Origin: a virus
Virus record (IMG/VR): IMGVR_UViG_3300036760_000304
Span: 1 to 46,417 of that record
Length of the DNA stretch: 46,417 nucleotides
Reading direction: 5' to 3' (one strand)
How positions within the stretch are numbered: position 1 is the stretch's first letter; every line of letters begins with the position of its first letter. Below the pieces are notes generated by a model. The model had not been told where the DNA came from, ran no database searches, and saw only the letters and a list, made by a program, of their open reading frames with translations. Both the position numbers and the translations under genes were made by a program. This document shows positions 1 to 7,962 of this stretch, one piece after another.

Positions 1-234
1 GAAGCGCCCTTCGTCCTCGGGAACATCTACCTACGACTCGGCGGCGGAGCCTACTGGCAGAACTTCGACGACTGGAAGGCCGAGCTCGTGTCGGGCGTCG
101 GTGTCGCCTGCAAGTTCGGCATCTTCGATGGCAAGGCTGGCTACAACCGCATCCAGGCCGGCGGCAAGGGTGACCCGACGAACGCCTTCTATGCCGGCGT
201 CTCTGTGCTCGGGCCGGCGGGAGAGCGAAAATGA
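1..234 (+). CDS. small exported beta-rich protein, C-terminal part (5' end cut by window edge)
   Basis: Open from the first base to the TGA at 232-234. The first 112 bases are identical to 45878-45989, inside the full-length exported-protein gene at 45647. After that this copy continues differently (GVACKFGIFDGKAGYN), which looks like the native C-terminus: alternating hydrophobic and polar residues with aromatic girdles (NIYLRLGGGAYW, FYAGVSVLG), as in small outer-membrane beta-barrels. Its missing N-terminus is probably the fragment at 46299-46417, so the gene spans the contig ends with about 112 bases lacking. Function unknown. By position among late genes and by type it recalls the lambda Lom class of phage-encoded outer-membrane proteins, but that is inference. 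Confidence 0.75.
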   Translation, partial: EAPFVLGNIYLRLGGGAYWQNFDDWKAELVSGVGVACKFGIFDGKAGYNRIQAGGKGDPTNAFYAGVSVLGPAGERK

Positions 235-422
235 CCGAGCCTCGGCGTTTCACCGAGCAGGAACTTCTCGCGATCAACCTGCCATACCGGATCGAGCGCG
301 CCGCTGCAATCGAGGCGGTCTGCGAGAGCTGGCCGGGCCTGGCGAAGCAGATCATGGAAAAAGAGGAGAACAACGCCCGCATCGCAGCCTGGTTCGCGGC
401 CAAGGCGAGGGCTGAGGAGTAG
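231..422 (+). CDS. hypothetical protein, 63 aa
   Basis: Starts at ATG 231, overlapping the stop of the preceding exported-protein gene (ATGA), so it is probably translationally coupled. The protein is highly charged and mostly helical by composition, rich in Glu, Ala and Arg, with no membrane segment or cysteine motif. I do not recognise a family. It sits between the exported protein and a zinc-ribbon protein in the stretch between the terminase and portal genes. Confidence 0.7.
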   Translation: MTEPRRFTEQELLAINLPYRIERAAAIEAVCESWPGLAKQIMEKEENNARIAAWFAAKARAEE

Positions 423-737
423 ATGGGCGAGCCCCGCCAGCTCCTGTCGCGGGTCGCCATCTCTGACCCGATGGCGCCCGCGACCTACGCCCCGCTCTGG
501 GGCACGGATGGCGAAGTCATGGGGGCCATCGTCTGCTGCGGTCGCTGCGGCAAGATGCAGAGCCTGACCGAGCACACGGTCGAGCCAGACGGCATCGTGA
601 ACCCGGCCATCTCGTGCTGCCTGGGCTGCGGCTGGGAAGTCTGGGCGAGGTTCGCGGGCTGGCGCGAGGGGCCAGTCAACGGAGGTGGGACGAATGGGGC
701 AGCGCATCCACCTGCGGACCGTACCGCTCCAAATTGA
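423..737 (+). CDS. small zinc-ribbon protein, 104 aa
   Basis: ATG 423 follows the stop of the previous gene directly, with GAGGAG at 414-419. Two cysteine knuckles, CCGRCGK near residue 39 and CCLGCGW near residue 67, make a zinc ribbon likely. The C-terminal 20 residues are Gly/Ala/Pro-rich and overlap the start of the next gene (694) by 44 bases, so the tail may be a by-product of that overlap. Role unknown; one of about a dozen zinc-binding mini-proteins in this genome. Confidence 0.65.
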   Translation: MGEPRQLLSRVAISDPMAPATYAPLWGTDGEVMGAIVCCGRCGKMQSLTEHTVEPDGIVNPAISCCLGCGWEVWARFAGWREGPVNGGGTNGAAHPPADRTAPN

Positions 738-2244
738 GGTCCGCCAGCCGCACAACATTTTCCTCGGTCGCGGTCAGGGCGAAGCACCGCCGGCCCCGAC
801 CACGAACCGGCTCCGCATCGGCATGCAGGTGTTTCACACCTGGGACTTCGCGAACCCGACGACCTACACGCCGGCCAAGATCCAGACCTCGACGTTCCTG
901 CGCGGCTACAACTACCAGACCTGGAAGGACGCGCTGACCGCTCGCATCGTGGCCCGTGGTGGCACGCCCTCGGACGAGATCGTCGAGGCCGGCAGCAACC
1001 CGGGCACCGTCCAGCTCAAGGGGCTCGCCTTCTTCGACGCGGCGTCAATGTGCGACTACGTCTGGGTGCGCATCGGGACGCCGCTCGCTCAGGTGCTCGA
1101 GATCCAGGCCCGAAGCCGTATCGGCACCAAGGTCGGCTTCTTCTTCTTCAACTTCGAGAGCCACAACATCGCGCCGCAGTACACGGCGGCCGAGGAGGCC
1201 CTGCGGCAGATCAGCAAGCAGAACTTCCTGGACTCGCTCACGAGCACAACTTCGCGCGGGACCTGGTCATCGGGGGCGACCTACGCCATCGGCGACTGGG
1301 TGAGTCATCTTGACGGCGACAGCGTGACCAGGAAATACATCTGCATCCAGGGCCACACGAACCACGTCCCGCCAAATACGAATTACTGGGGCGATGGTGG
1401 CTGCGATGGCGCTGGCCTCAACGGCTACAGCTCCCGCACCATCGACAAGTACGAGTCGAACGACCGTTCGGGCTCGCCCTGCGCGGCGACCTGGAATCCC
1501 TCGAACTATGTCATCGCCAACCCCAAGGTGAACGACGCGGCGACGGGCTCGAAGCATACCGCCGATTGCGACGTGCGCGATGGGGACTACGTCCAGGCAC
1601 TCGTGACCCAGTTCGACACCCACGATTCGCCCTACTACGTCGCGGGCTCGGTCATCTACCCGATGCGCTATCAGATGCAGCTCTGGGACAACCTGCTCGA
1701 CCAGCCGTACAAAGGCTTCGCGGTCAATGACTACCCGTCTGGCTACGACGTCACGGCCTATCGGGGTAGCTTCTCGGGGCAAACCTGGACCGGCTGGAAG
1801 GGGCTCACCGGCCAGCTCCTGGCCCGCTACTCGCACCAGGGATCCGACTTCTTCTGGTGCAACACTGGCGAGAAGACGCCGGACTCGACACCCGTTTCAG
1901 GCGAGAGCGTGGGCTTCTACACTGCGGCCGAGATCCCGAACCGATACGTCGAGTTCTTCTTCGCAAAGCCGGGGACGAACAACGTCCAGCGAACCCTGGC
2001 GTCCATCCAGCAGGGGATCGACGATGCGGCCGCCCACGGCCTTAGAATCGCTCTCGGCGCCCTGACCGGGATTGGGGCGCCCTGGGCCACGACAGCCGGC
2101 CCAGGCCCGATCTACGGCCTCTGGGCCGACATTCGCACCCGGGTTGAGTCCCAGAACGCCTTCGACAAGGTGATCCCGGTCGCGGCGAGATCAACGAGCA
2201 GTGGATACATCTTCTGGCAGCCAGAGTTCCGCGATCTGGCTTGA
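694..2244 (+). CDS. large virion-associated protein with carbohydrate-binding-like module
   Basis: 516 aa from ATG 694, chosen because GGAGG at 681-685 lies 8 bases upstream; an in-frame GTG at 685 is less well placed. Residues about 188-233 form a module with aromatic and His-Thr pattern (GTWSSGATYAIGDWV, then YICIQGHTNH and PPN with YW) like family 5/12 carbohydrate-binding modules. The same module occurs at the N-terminus of the fibre at 22005. The rest, rich in Trp, Tyr and Phe, looks like a soluble globular enzyme or binding domain, possibly glycosidase-like, but I see no catalytic motif I can name. It lies just before the portal, unusual for a fibre gene. A receptor-binding or glycan-active role is inferred from the module only. 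Confidence 0.75.
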   Translation: MGQRIHLRTVPLQIEVRQPHNIFLGRGQGEAPPAPTTNRLRIGMQVFHTWDFANPTTYTPAKIQTSTFLRGYNYQTWKDALTARIVARGGTPSDEIVEAGSNPGTVQLKGLAFFDAASMCDYVWVRIGTPLAQVLEIQARSRIGTKVGFFFFNFESHNIAPQYTAAEEALRQISKQNFLDSLTSTTSRGTWSSGATYAIGDWVSHLDGDSVTRKYICIQGHTNHVPPNTNYWGDGGCDGAGLNGYSSRTIDKYESNDRSGSPCAATWNPSNYVIANPKVNDAATGSKHTADCDVRDGDYVQALVTQFDTHDSPYYVAGSVIYPMRYQMQLWDNLLDQPYKGFAVNDYPSGYDVTAYRGSFSGQTWTGWKGLTGQLLARYSHQGSDFFWCNTGEKTPDSTPVSGESVGFYTAAEIPNRYVEFFFAKPGTNNVQRTLASIQQGIDDAAAHGLRIALGALTGIGAPWATTAGPGPIYGLWADIRTRVESQNAFDKVIPVAARSTSSGYIFWQPEFRDLA

Positions 2245-2269
2245 TTCGGCAGACGGCAAGGCATACGCT
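2241..2269 (+). promoter_or_regulatory. possible sigma70-like promoter before the portal gene
   Basis: TTGATT at 2241-2246 and TACGCT at 2264-2269 with a 17-base spacer. The -10 match is weak (3 of 6). It lies in the 89-base gap ahead of the portal gene, one of the few gaps in the head region. A similar arrangement, TTGATT with a 17-base spacer and TAGCGT, occurs at 29544-29572. Confidence 0.28.
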
Positions 2270-2280
2270 TCGAGCGAAGG

Positions 2281-2320
2281 CCCGGGTCGGGGCGGTTCGC
2301 CACTGACCGGGGCTCTTTTC
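2281..2320 (+). terminator. possible rho-independent terminator or attenuator before portal
   Basis: CCCGGGTC at 2281-2288 can pair with GACCGGG at 2305-2311 with one bulged G, and the hairpin is followed by CTCTTTTC at 2313-2320. It separates the 694-2244 gene from the portal. The stem is short and bulged, so partial termination or no function are both possible. Confidence 0.35.
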
Positions 2321-2333
2321 GTTTGGGGCTGAG

Positions 2334-4571
2334 ATGAGAAGCGGCGCGGGCGGTGAGGCGCGATCGGGAAGCTTGCTGGTGCGAACTCGCGCCGCTCTCT
2401 CAGCCTTCAGGAAGAACCCTCTCCAGGACGATGCCCGCGAGCAGGCCGTCACGGTCTGGTCGCCTGGCGTGCAGGCCCCACCCGATCAGTACGCACTCGA
2501 CCAGCAGGAGCAGATCCATCCGGTCGTCTATGCCTGCGTCCGCACGATCCAGCAGGACGCCAGCCAGACCCCGCTCAAGCTCTACGAGAAGACGACACAG
2601 GGCGACATGAACGAGGTCGAGGATCACCCGCTGCTCGACGTGCTGCGCCAGCCGAACGAGGCCGATACCTCGGGCGACTGGATGATGGGCCTCTACGGCG
2701 ACCTGCTGATGGCCGGGAACCACTTCTCCTGGGTGCACCTGGAGGGCGCCTTCCCAGGCATCCCCAAGAATCTCATCTGGATGCCACCGCGCGAGGTCGA
2801 GCCGATTCCCGACCCGCAGCTCGTGATCGGCGGATACAAGCGCATGACGCCGGGGGGGAAGACGCGCATCTATCCGCCCGAGCAGGTCTGGCACTTCAAG
2901 ATGCCGAACCGCAAGAACCGATACCGCGGCATGGCGGCAGCCGAGAGATTGCGCGACCCGATCGCCATCGACCAGCAGATGGTCAAGTGGCGCTACTCGC
3001 TCTTCTACAACGGGGTGCCGGTCGAGATCCTGCTCCGCACCTCGAACGCGATCGACTCGCAGTCCAAGCGCGACCGGCTCTATGCCGAGCTCGACAAGAC
3101 GTTCATGGGGCGACAGAACGGCGGCCGACGCTATGCCGTGGTCAACTCCGACACCTGGGAGGTACAGGTCCTCCCGCGAGCCAAGGACGACGAGACCGGC
3201 TACCACGAGGGCCGCAGGTTGGAGCGCGCCCTCATCGCGATGGTCTTCGGGGTGCCGCCTAATAAGCTCATGGACTTCGAGGATTCGTCGGGGCTATCGA
3301 CGAACGCTGAATCCCAGGAGCGCCTGTACTGGGAAGACACGATCGCAGGCCTGCATCGCATCGTGCTCGACCACTTCAACTCCAAGATCCTGCCGCGCTA
3401 CTTCCCGGCTGCCCGGAACCTCGTCTTCAAGTACGACTACTCGGGCATCCGCGCCATGAACACATCGGAGCAGGACTTGACGCTCATCCATAAGGACCGC
3501 TTCGACTTCGGCATGGAGACCCTGAACGAGGCGCGTAGAGCCATGGGCCTCGACAAGTCGGACAACGACCTGGCCGACGAGCACCTGTTCCACGGCCGCC
3601 CGCTGGGAAGTGACCCGGTGCCTCTTGCGCTACCGGCACCGCCACCGCAAGAGCCAGCGGCCCCACCGGCCAAGGCGGCCGTCGTTCCCATACCGCTGCG
3701 CAAGGACGTGCGGCCCGAGGACCTCTTCGACGACGACCAGGAGGTCCGCATCCTTCGCGGCCTGATCGACGCCGAGATCCGGCGCATGGTGCAGAACGCG
3801 GGCGAGCACCAGCTCGAGCTGGCCGGGCTCTCGGGCGCGTTCAACGTGACGGACCCGCACGTGCTGGCGTTTGTCAGGACGATGCTCGTTCGCATCTCTC
3901 AGGCGGTCGTTCCGGGCACGAACGAGATGGTGCGCCGGGCCATCGCCGAGGGGTTGCGCACGGGGCTCCCCGTCGGCTCGCTCGACATGAAGAACCTGAT
4001 CCAGGAGGCCTTCAAGGCGCGGCGTGCCCGCTGGCAGCTCGAGCGGATCGCCACGACCGAGACACATCAAGCCCAAGAGGGGGCCGGATTCCTGGCCGGC
4101 GCACAGGCGCACTTCGAGTACAAGCGCTGGATCACCTCTCGACTGCCGAACGTTCGCGGGCTGGATCCCAAGGACGCGGCGAATCATGCCGGCCTAGAAG
4201 GCGTAGTCGTGGCATGGGATAGCTCCTGGACCGATCCACGCTCGGGCGCCTCGCTGCGCTACCCCGGCGACCGCGAGGGCGGCGGCAAGGGCAATCAACC
4301 GATCGGCAGCGACACGATTAACTGTCATTGCAGCGCTGTTCCGAGCTTCGAGCACTTGTCGGAGGACGAGCGCATGGCCGCGGGCTTCAAGGCTCTCAGC
4401 GAACCGACCCTCGAAGAATTATGGGTCGCCAAGGCCGCCCAGCGCGACCGAATGGAAGCCGCGCTCCAGCGCCTCATCCGTCAACACCTCATCGGCATGC
4501 AAAAACGCTTCATCGCGCGGTACGACAGGCTAGCAAGCGAGAAGCCTGCGAACGTGCTGCTGGCATTGTAG
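2334..4571 (+). CDS. portal protein with C-terminal MuF-like head morphogenesis domain
   Basis: 745 aa. Residues about 45-430 match HK97-type portals: HPVVYACVRTIQQDASQTP near the N-terminus, DHPLLDVLRQPN, the wing and stem region, and FGVPPNKLMDF with QERLYWEDTIAGL before the C-terminal helices. A Pro/Ala linker (about 422-445) leads to a second part, about 450-710, with MuF-type features: ATTETHQAQ, FEYKRWITS and the terminal DTINCHCSAVP. The portal forms the dodecameric DNA gate at the unique capsid vertex; MuF-type proteins are minor head components on its inner side. Separate portal and MuF genes are more usual, so this is a fusion in one chain. ATG 2334 is chosen as the first start in frame, after TTTGGGGCTGAG. 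Confidence 0.92.
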   Translation: MRSGAGGEARSGSLLVRTRAALSAFRKNPLQDDAREQAVTVWSPGVQAPPDQYALDQQEQIHPVVYACVRTIQQDASQTPLKLYEKTTQGDMNEVEDHPLLDVLRQPNEADTSGDWMMGLYGDLLMAGNHFSWVHLEGAFPGIPKNLIWMPPREVEPIPDPQLVIGGYKRMTPGGKTRIYPPEQVWHFKMPNRKNRYRGMAAAERLRDPIAIDQQMVKWRYSLFYNGVPVEILLRTSNAIDSQSKRDRLYAELDKTFMGRQNGGRRYAVVNSDTWEVQVLPRAKDDETGYHEGRRLERALIAMVFGVPPNKLMDFEDSSGLSTNAESQERLYWEDTIAGLHRIVLDHFNSKILPRYFPAARNLVFKYDYSGIRAMNTSEQDLTLIHKDRFDFGMETLNEARRAMGLDKSDNDLADEHLFHGRPLGSDPVPLALPAPPPQEPAAPPAKAAVVPIPLRKDVRPEDLFDDDQEVRILRGLIDAEIRRMVQNAGEHQLELAGLSGAFNVTDPHVLAFVRTMLVRISQAVVPGTNEMVRRAIAEGLRTGLPVGSLDMKNLIQEAFKARRARWQLERIATTETHQAQEGAGFLAGAQAHFEYKRWITSRLPNVRGLDPKDAANHAGLEGVVVAWDSSWTDPRSGASLRYPGDREGGGKGNQPIGSDTINCHCSAVPSFEHLSEDERMAAGFKALSEPTLEELWVAKAAQRDRMEAALQRLIRQHLIGMQKRFIARYDRLASEKPANVLLAL

Positions 4572-4579
4572 GAGGAGAC

Positions 4580-4885
4580 ATGGCGAACCAAGTACTGAGT
4601 GACCTGGAGATTCGGAACTCGATCACCATCCTGAGCGATTCGGCCGAGGCGCTCGTGCTCAAGAGCGCAGATGGCGCGACGACGCATCTAGCGATCAGCC
4701 CAACTACCGGCATCTCGGCCGCTGGAGTGACCGCCGCAGACCCGGCCGTCGGGATCAAGGTCGGAGTGAGCAGTGGCAAGATCGGGTTCTACGGCACGAC
4801 ACCGCAGATCAAGCAGCCGGTGGCGGACTTGAGCCAGCTCATCGACGTCCTCTCGGCGATGGGGCTGATAGCGGATGGCCGGTAA
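4580..4885 (+). CDS. small virion structural protein, possible head decoration or fibre component
   Basis: 101 aa from ATG 4580, preceded by GGAGGAGA. The C-terminal part (KIGFYGTTPQIKQPV, then LIDVLSAMGLIADGR) is of a kind often found at the ends of phage structural proteins and head-fibre-like proteins. The N-terminal half is rich in Ser, Thr and small residues, suggesting beta structure. It lies between the portal and the protease, a common place for small head proteins. The exact role is not visible. Confidence 0.7.
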   Translation: MANQVLSDLEIRNSITILSDSAEALVLKSADGATTHLAISPTTGISAAGVTAADPAVGIKVGVSSGKIGFYGTTPQIKQPVADLSQLIDVLSAMGLIADGR

Positions 4886-4907
4886 GCACAGGAAGAAGGA
4901 GCACGAC

Positions 4908-5099
4908 ATGCCGACAGTTCCAAGCCCGTTCGCCCTCGTCGGGCGGGTCGTGATCCTGGCCGAGTCCGAATCTCAGGCCTGGGCCCGCCTCGCCGAACTC
5001 TGCGCCGCGCGAGCGGGCGCCCTCGAAGATCCCATCGACGGCGGGACGCTGACGTTCCAGATCCAAGCGCCGCCGCCCATCGAACCGCCCGGCGACTAG
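4908..5099 (+). CDS. hypothetical protein, 63 aa
   Basis: ATG 4908 is preferred because AAGGAG lies six bases upstream; an in-frame ATG at 4875 overlaps the previous gene but lacks a good ribosome site. The protein has one hydrophobic strand (FALVGRVVILAES), a helix and a proline-rich end (QAPPPIEPPGD). No family recognised. It sits in the head gene cluster directly before the prohead protease. Confidence 0.65.
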   Translation: MPTVPSPFALVGRVVILAESESQAWARLAELCAARAGALEDPIDGGTLTFQIQAPPPIEPPGD

Positions 5100-5106
5100 G
5101 AGTCTC

Positions 5107-5763
5107 ATGGAACCGACCGAACTGGAACAGCTCCTCGCCCAGCACGGGCTCGTGCTGCGAGACAAGGGCTTCGAGGTGAAGGGCACGAAGACGGCCGAGG
5201 GCCGCACGTATTTCACCGGCATCATGTCGACCGACACCGTCGACCGGGACGGCGAGGTCGTGGACCAGAAGTCGCTCCAGGACGCCATGCCGGCGTTCGT
5301 CCCCGGTGTCCTCTGCTTCAACCACAGGCCCGATGCCGGTGGGATCGGGCGCATCGAGGGCTGGAGCGCAGCCGAGCACGCGACCCTTGTTTCAGGCTGG
5401 GTCGGTGGCGGCCACGACATCGTCTACAACGGCGTGGTGTACCCCGTCGAGAACCTACGCAAGCAGGTCGAGGCCGGCATCCTGTCGAAGCTCTCGTTCG
5501 GGTTCCTCGCCGCTCGACAGGATCTCCAGAATGGAGTGTTTAAGCTCATCGTACGCGACGTGCTCGAGGACTCCCTCGTGACCGTGCCGTCGCAGCGCGA
5601 AGCCCACATCGAGCTCGCCAAGGCGCTCGACTTCTCGCGGCTGGCGTCAATGATCCGAGCGCCTGAAACATCCGGCGCTCTGTCGATGGCGCGAAACACC
5701 GAAGTATCTTCTGCGATCGCACGTTTGTACTTGCGAGAGCTGGTGCGACCCGCGTTACACTAA
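5107..5763 (+). CDS. HK97-type prohead (capsid maturation) serine protease
   Basis: 218 aa, the usual size. It shows the family pattern: FTGIMSTDTVDRDGEVV (residues about 36-52), the catalytic His73 in FNHRPDAGGIGR and the catalytic Ser130 in LSKLSFGF, followed by the strand EDSLVTVPSQREA. The enzyme is packaged in the procapsid and removes the capsid protein's N-terminal delta region. It lies directly upstream of the major capsid gene, as in HK97-like phages. Its C-terminal end runs into the hairpin at 5746-5773. Confidence 0.9.
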   Translation: MEPTELEQLLAQHGLVLRDKGFEVKGTKTAEGRTYFTGIMSTDTVDRDGEVVDQKSLQDAMPAFVPGVLCFNHRPDAGGIGRIEGWSAAEHATLVSGWVGGGHDIVYNGVVYPVENLRKQVEAGILSKLSFGFLAARQDLQNGVFKLIVRDVLEDSLVTVPSQREAHIELAKALDFSRLASMIRAPETSGALSMARNTEVSSAIARLYLRELVRPALH

Positions 5764-5773
5764 CTGTGGGTCG
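5746..5773 (+). promoter_or_regulatory. hairpin at the protease stop codon, before the capsid gene
   Basis: CGACCC at 5746-5751 pairs with GGGTCG at 5768-5773, extended inward by C-G and two G-U pairs, with the protease stop TAA in the loop. There is no T-run, so it is not a standard terminator. In this position an mRNA stability or processing element that raises capsid expression is plausible but unproven. Confidence 0.3.
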
Positions 5774-5844
5774 TGTTGATTCGATCATCATCTCGCCTCG
5801 GTTTCCGGGGAAGGGTCACGGGATGGGAAAAGGGAGAAACCGAG

Positions 5845-7566
5845 ATGCTCGAACCCGTGGTCGGCTCAACCACCGATCAGCAACTGCTCGACGCTGTGAA
5901 CAAGCTGCACACGCTCACCGAGGAACGGTGGGCCGCGGTCCAGGAGACCGTCAAGCACGTCAAGGATGACCAGGTCGCGCTGAACGCGGCCATCAACGCC
6001 GAGCTCCCCAAGATCAAGGCCGTGCACGACCAGGTGCAGGAGCTTCAGCGCTCGCGCCGGCACGCGCTGCCCGACGACTCGCCGCTCGCCGATGAAATCA
6101 CCGGCGACAAGATGTCGGCCAAGGGCGGCTGGAAGAGCTTCGACTATACGAAGGTCCTCTCGCTGCCGGCGAATCATGCGATTCTGCGCAGCTCCGACAA
6201 GGAAGAACTCGACCAGATTCAGAACTACCACGACGCCTGTCTCGTGAAGTTCTGGATGAAGATCGCTCGCCTCGGTCGCGCCGGTGGGCCGCAAGCCGTC
6301 TGGGCCGAGATGGTGCAGGACGAAGAGTTCAAGACCTACTGCCAGCTCCGCGAGCGCGCCGGGTTCGGTGGCGCAGAGGAACTCCAGGGCCAAATGGCCA
6401 AGGGCTTCATCAAGATTCAGCACGATGACCGCGAGGATCAGTACAAGAAGACCGGCGGCCCGACGCTCATGTCGCCGACGCTCATCCCGAATCTCGACTT
6501 CACGCTGCTCTCGGCACAACTCATCCAGAAGATGCGGCTCGATCTCGTGGTCGCAGCCTTCTTCGCGCAGAAGCGCCTCACCCGCCACTCGCAGAAGTTC
6601 CCGATCAAGGGCGCGGACGCGATGGGCGTCTGGGGCAACGGCGTGACTCAGAAGGTTCCCGGCGTCGACGATCCCGGCACGGGAACGACGCCCAGCGCAG
6701 TCTACCCGAACTTCCTTAGCCCCAACTTCTTCTCGGCTCTGACGTATCCGGCGGTCCAGTTCGACGTCGAGCCGCTCCTCACCTATCTCGCCTGGAACGA
6801 CGACATGGAAGAGGACTCGGTCATCAGTTGGCTGCCCGAGGTACGCGACGAAGCGAGCTACGGCAACGCCCGCGCCCTCGACCGCGCCATTTTGGATGGC
6901 GACAAGACCGCAACGCACCAGGACACGGACGTGGGGCTCAACACCGCGAACAACGGCGCGACGAGCAATGACTTCCGGCGCGCCTTCTACGGCATCCGAA
7001 AATACACCAGGGCCAATTACGCCAAAGACAACTCTGGCGGCATCTTCGACGTGGACGACGCGCACACGCTGCGCGCCAGCATGGGCCTACCGGGCATGCG
7101 CCGCGGCTTCGGGTACTTCATGAACCTGAAGACGTGGTTCCAGCAGGTGGGTGCCGCTGCCTACGTCGCCAACGCCTCGACGAATCCCTCGGGCAACCTG
7201 CTCCGCACACTCAACACGATCGGCGACGGCGCGACCCTCCGCACCGGCCAGATCGGCGAACTGTACGGCCAGCCGGTGATGATCTCCGAGTTCGTGCGCA
7301 TCGACACGACGAACGCCGGCATCAACGGCGCCTCGGGCAATACCCTCGGCCTCGTGATCGCTGCGAACGGCGAGCAGTCGGCCGTCGGCATGTTTAACGA
7401 CATGCGGATCGTGACCGAGTCGTTCCCGCTCGTCGGCTGGAACGTCATCATGGCCAAGGCCCGCGTCGACTTCAAACCGCTCATGGGGCTCGCGACCACG
7501 ACTCCGGGCGTCTTCGATGCCGGCGTTACGAACCTGCCATTCAACCAGACAATCAACAACGCCTAA
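5845..7566 (+). CDS. major capsid protein, HK97 fold
   Basis: 573 aa from ATG 5845, chosen for GGGAGA about eight bases upstream; the longer frame from 5773 has no ribosome site. Residues about 8-65 are a charged coiled-coil (LLDAVNKLHTLTEERW and on), the expected scaffold-like delta region removed by the protease just upstream. The body has the order of the HK97 family: GGPTLMSPTLIPNLDF, the spine and P-domain region with EVRDEASYGNARALDRAIL, and the late strand GQPVMISEFVR. About 570 residues is long for the family, partly from a helical segment at about 90-215. It builds the icosahedral shell. Confidence 0.88.
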   Translation: MLEPVVGSTTDQQLLDAVNKLHTLTEERWAAVQETVKHVKDDQVALNAAINAELPKIKAVHDQVQELQRSRRHALPDDSPLADEITGDKMSAKGGWKSFDYTKVLSLPANHAILRSSDKEELDQIQNYHDACLVKFWMKIARLGRAGGPQAVWAEMVQDEEFKTYCQLRERAGFGGAEELQGQMAKGFIKIQHDDREDQYKKTGGPTLMSPTLIPNLDFTLLSAQLIQKMRLDLVVAAFFAQKRLTRHSQKFPIKGADAMGVWGNGVTQKVPGVDDPGTGTTPSAVYPNFLSPNFFSALTYPAVQFDVEPLLTYLAWNDDMEEDSVISWLPEVRDEASYGNARALDRAILDGDKTATHQDTDVGLNTANNGATSNDFRRAFYGIRKYTRANYAKDNSGGIFDVDDAHTLRASMGLPGMRRGFGYFMNLKTWFQQVGAAAYVANASTNPSGNLLRTLNTIGDGATLRTGQIGELYGQPVMISEFVRIDTTNAGINGASGNTLGLVIAANGEQSAVGMFNDMRIVTESFPLVGWNVIMAKARVDFKPLMGLATTTPGVFDAGVTNLPFNQTINNA

Positions 7567-7595
7567 CCCTGGCCCACTGAAGAGAGGAGTCGGGA

Positions 7596-7952
7596 ATGGC
7601 GAAGAAGACTGAAGCGGGGCCGGAGCCGACCGAGGCTCTCGCCCCCGCGGCCTCGACGCTCACGAAGGAGCAAGAGGACGAGCTGGCGCACCGGCCCGCG
7701 AACTACGAGCCGCCGCGCGACATGATCGTGCCTAGGGTCAAGGTGCATCGGACGTTCCGCGTCTTCTGGGATGCGGACGCCCCGCTCAAGCTGAACGACG
7801 CCTGCGCGCTCAAGCCGGGCAAGCACAACGCGCTCTCCGAGGACGAGTTCAGGCGGCTCCGCAATCAGGTCAAACACGTGGTCGAGCTGCCAGAGGGTCT
7901 GATCCCGGGGCCGACCATATGGCTCGCCTCGAATCGGGTCCCGAGCGTCTGA
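7596..7952 (+). CDS. hypothetical protein downstream of capsid gene, 118 aa
   Basis: ATG 7596 has GAGAGGAG upstream. The N-terminus is Glu/Pro/Ala-rich and likely unstructured; the second half is a small mixed domain (MIVPRVKVHRTFRVFW, then a charged helix). Position after the major capsid protein fits a small head or connector accessory protein. I do not recognise the family. Confidence 0.65.
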   Translation: MAKKTEAGPEPTEALAPAASTLTKEQEDELAHRPANYEPPRDMIVPRVKVHRTFRVFWDADAPLKLNDACALKPGKHNALSEDEFRRLRNQVKHVVELPEGLIPGPTIWLASNRVPSV

Positions 7953-7962
7953 GGAGGTCTCG

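Noticed and set aside
5866-7065. 399-codon open frame on the - strand
   Set aside because: It lies wholly inside the capsid gene, in the complementary codon phase typical of GC-rich genomes, with Val/Leu/Arg-heavy composition. All long - strand frames (also 10134-11399, 24840-26030, 31115-32188, 31906-33093) are of this kind.
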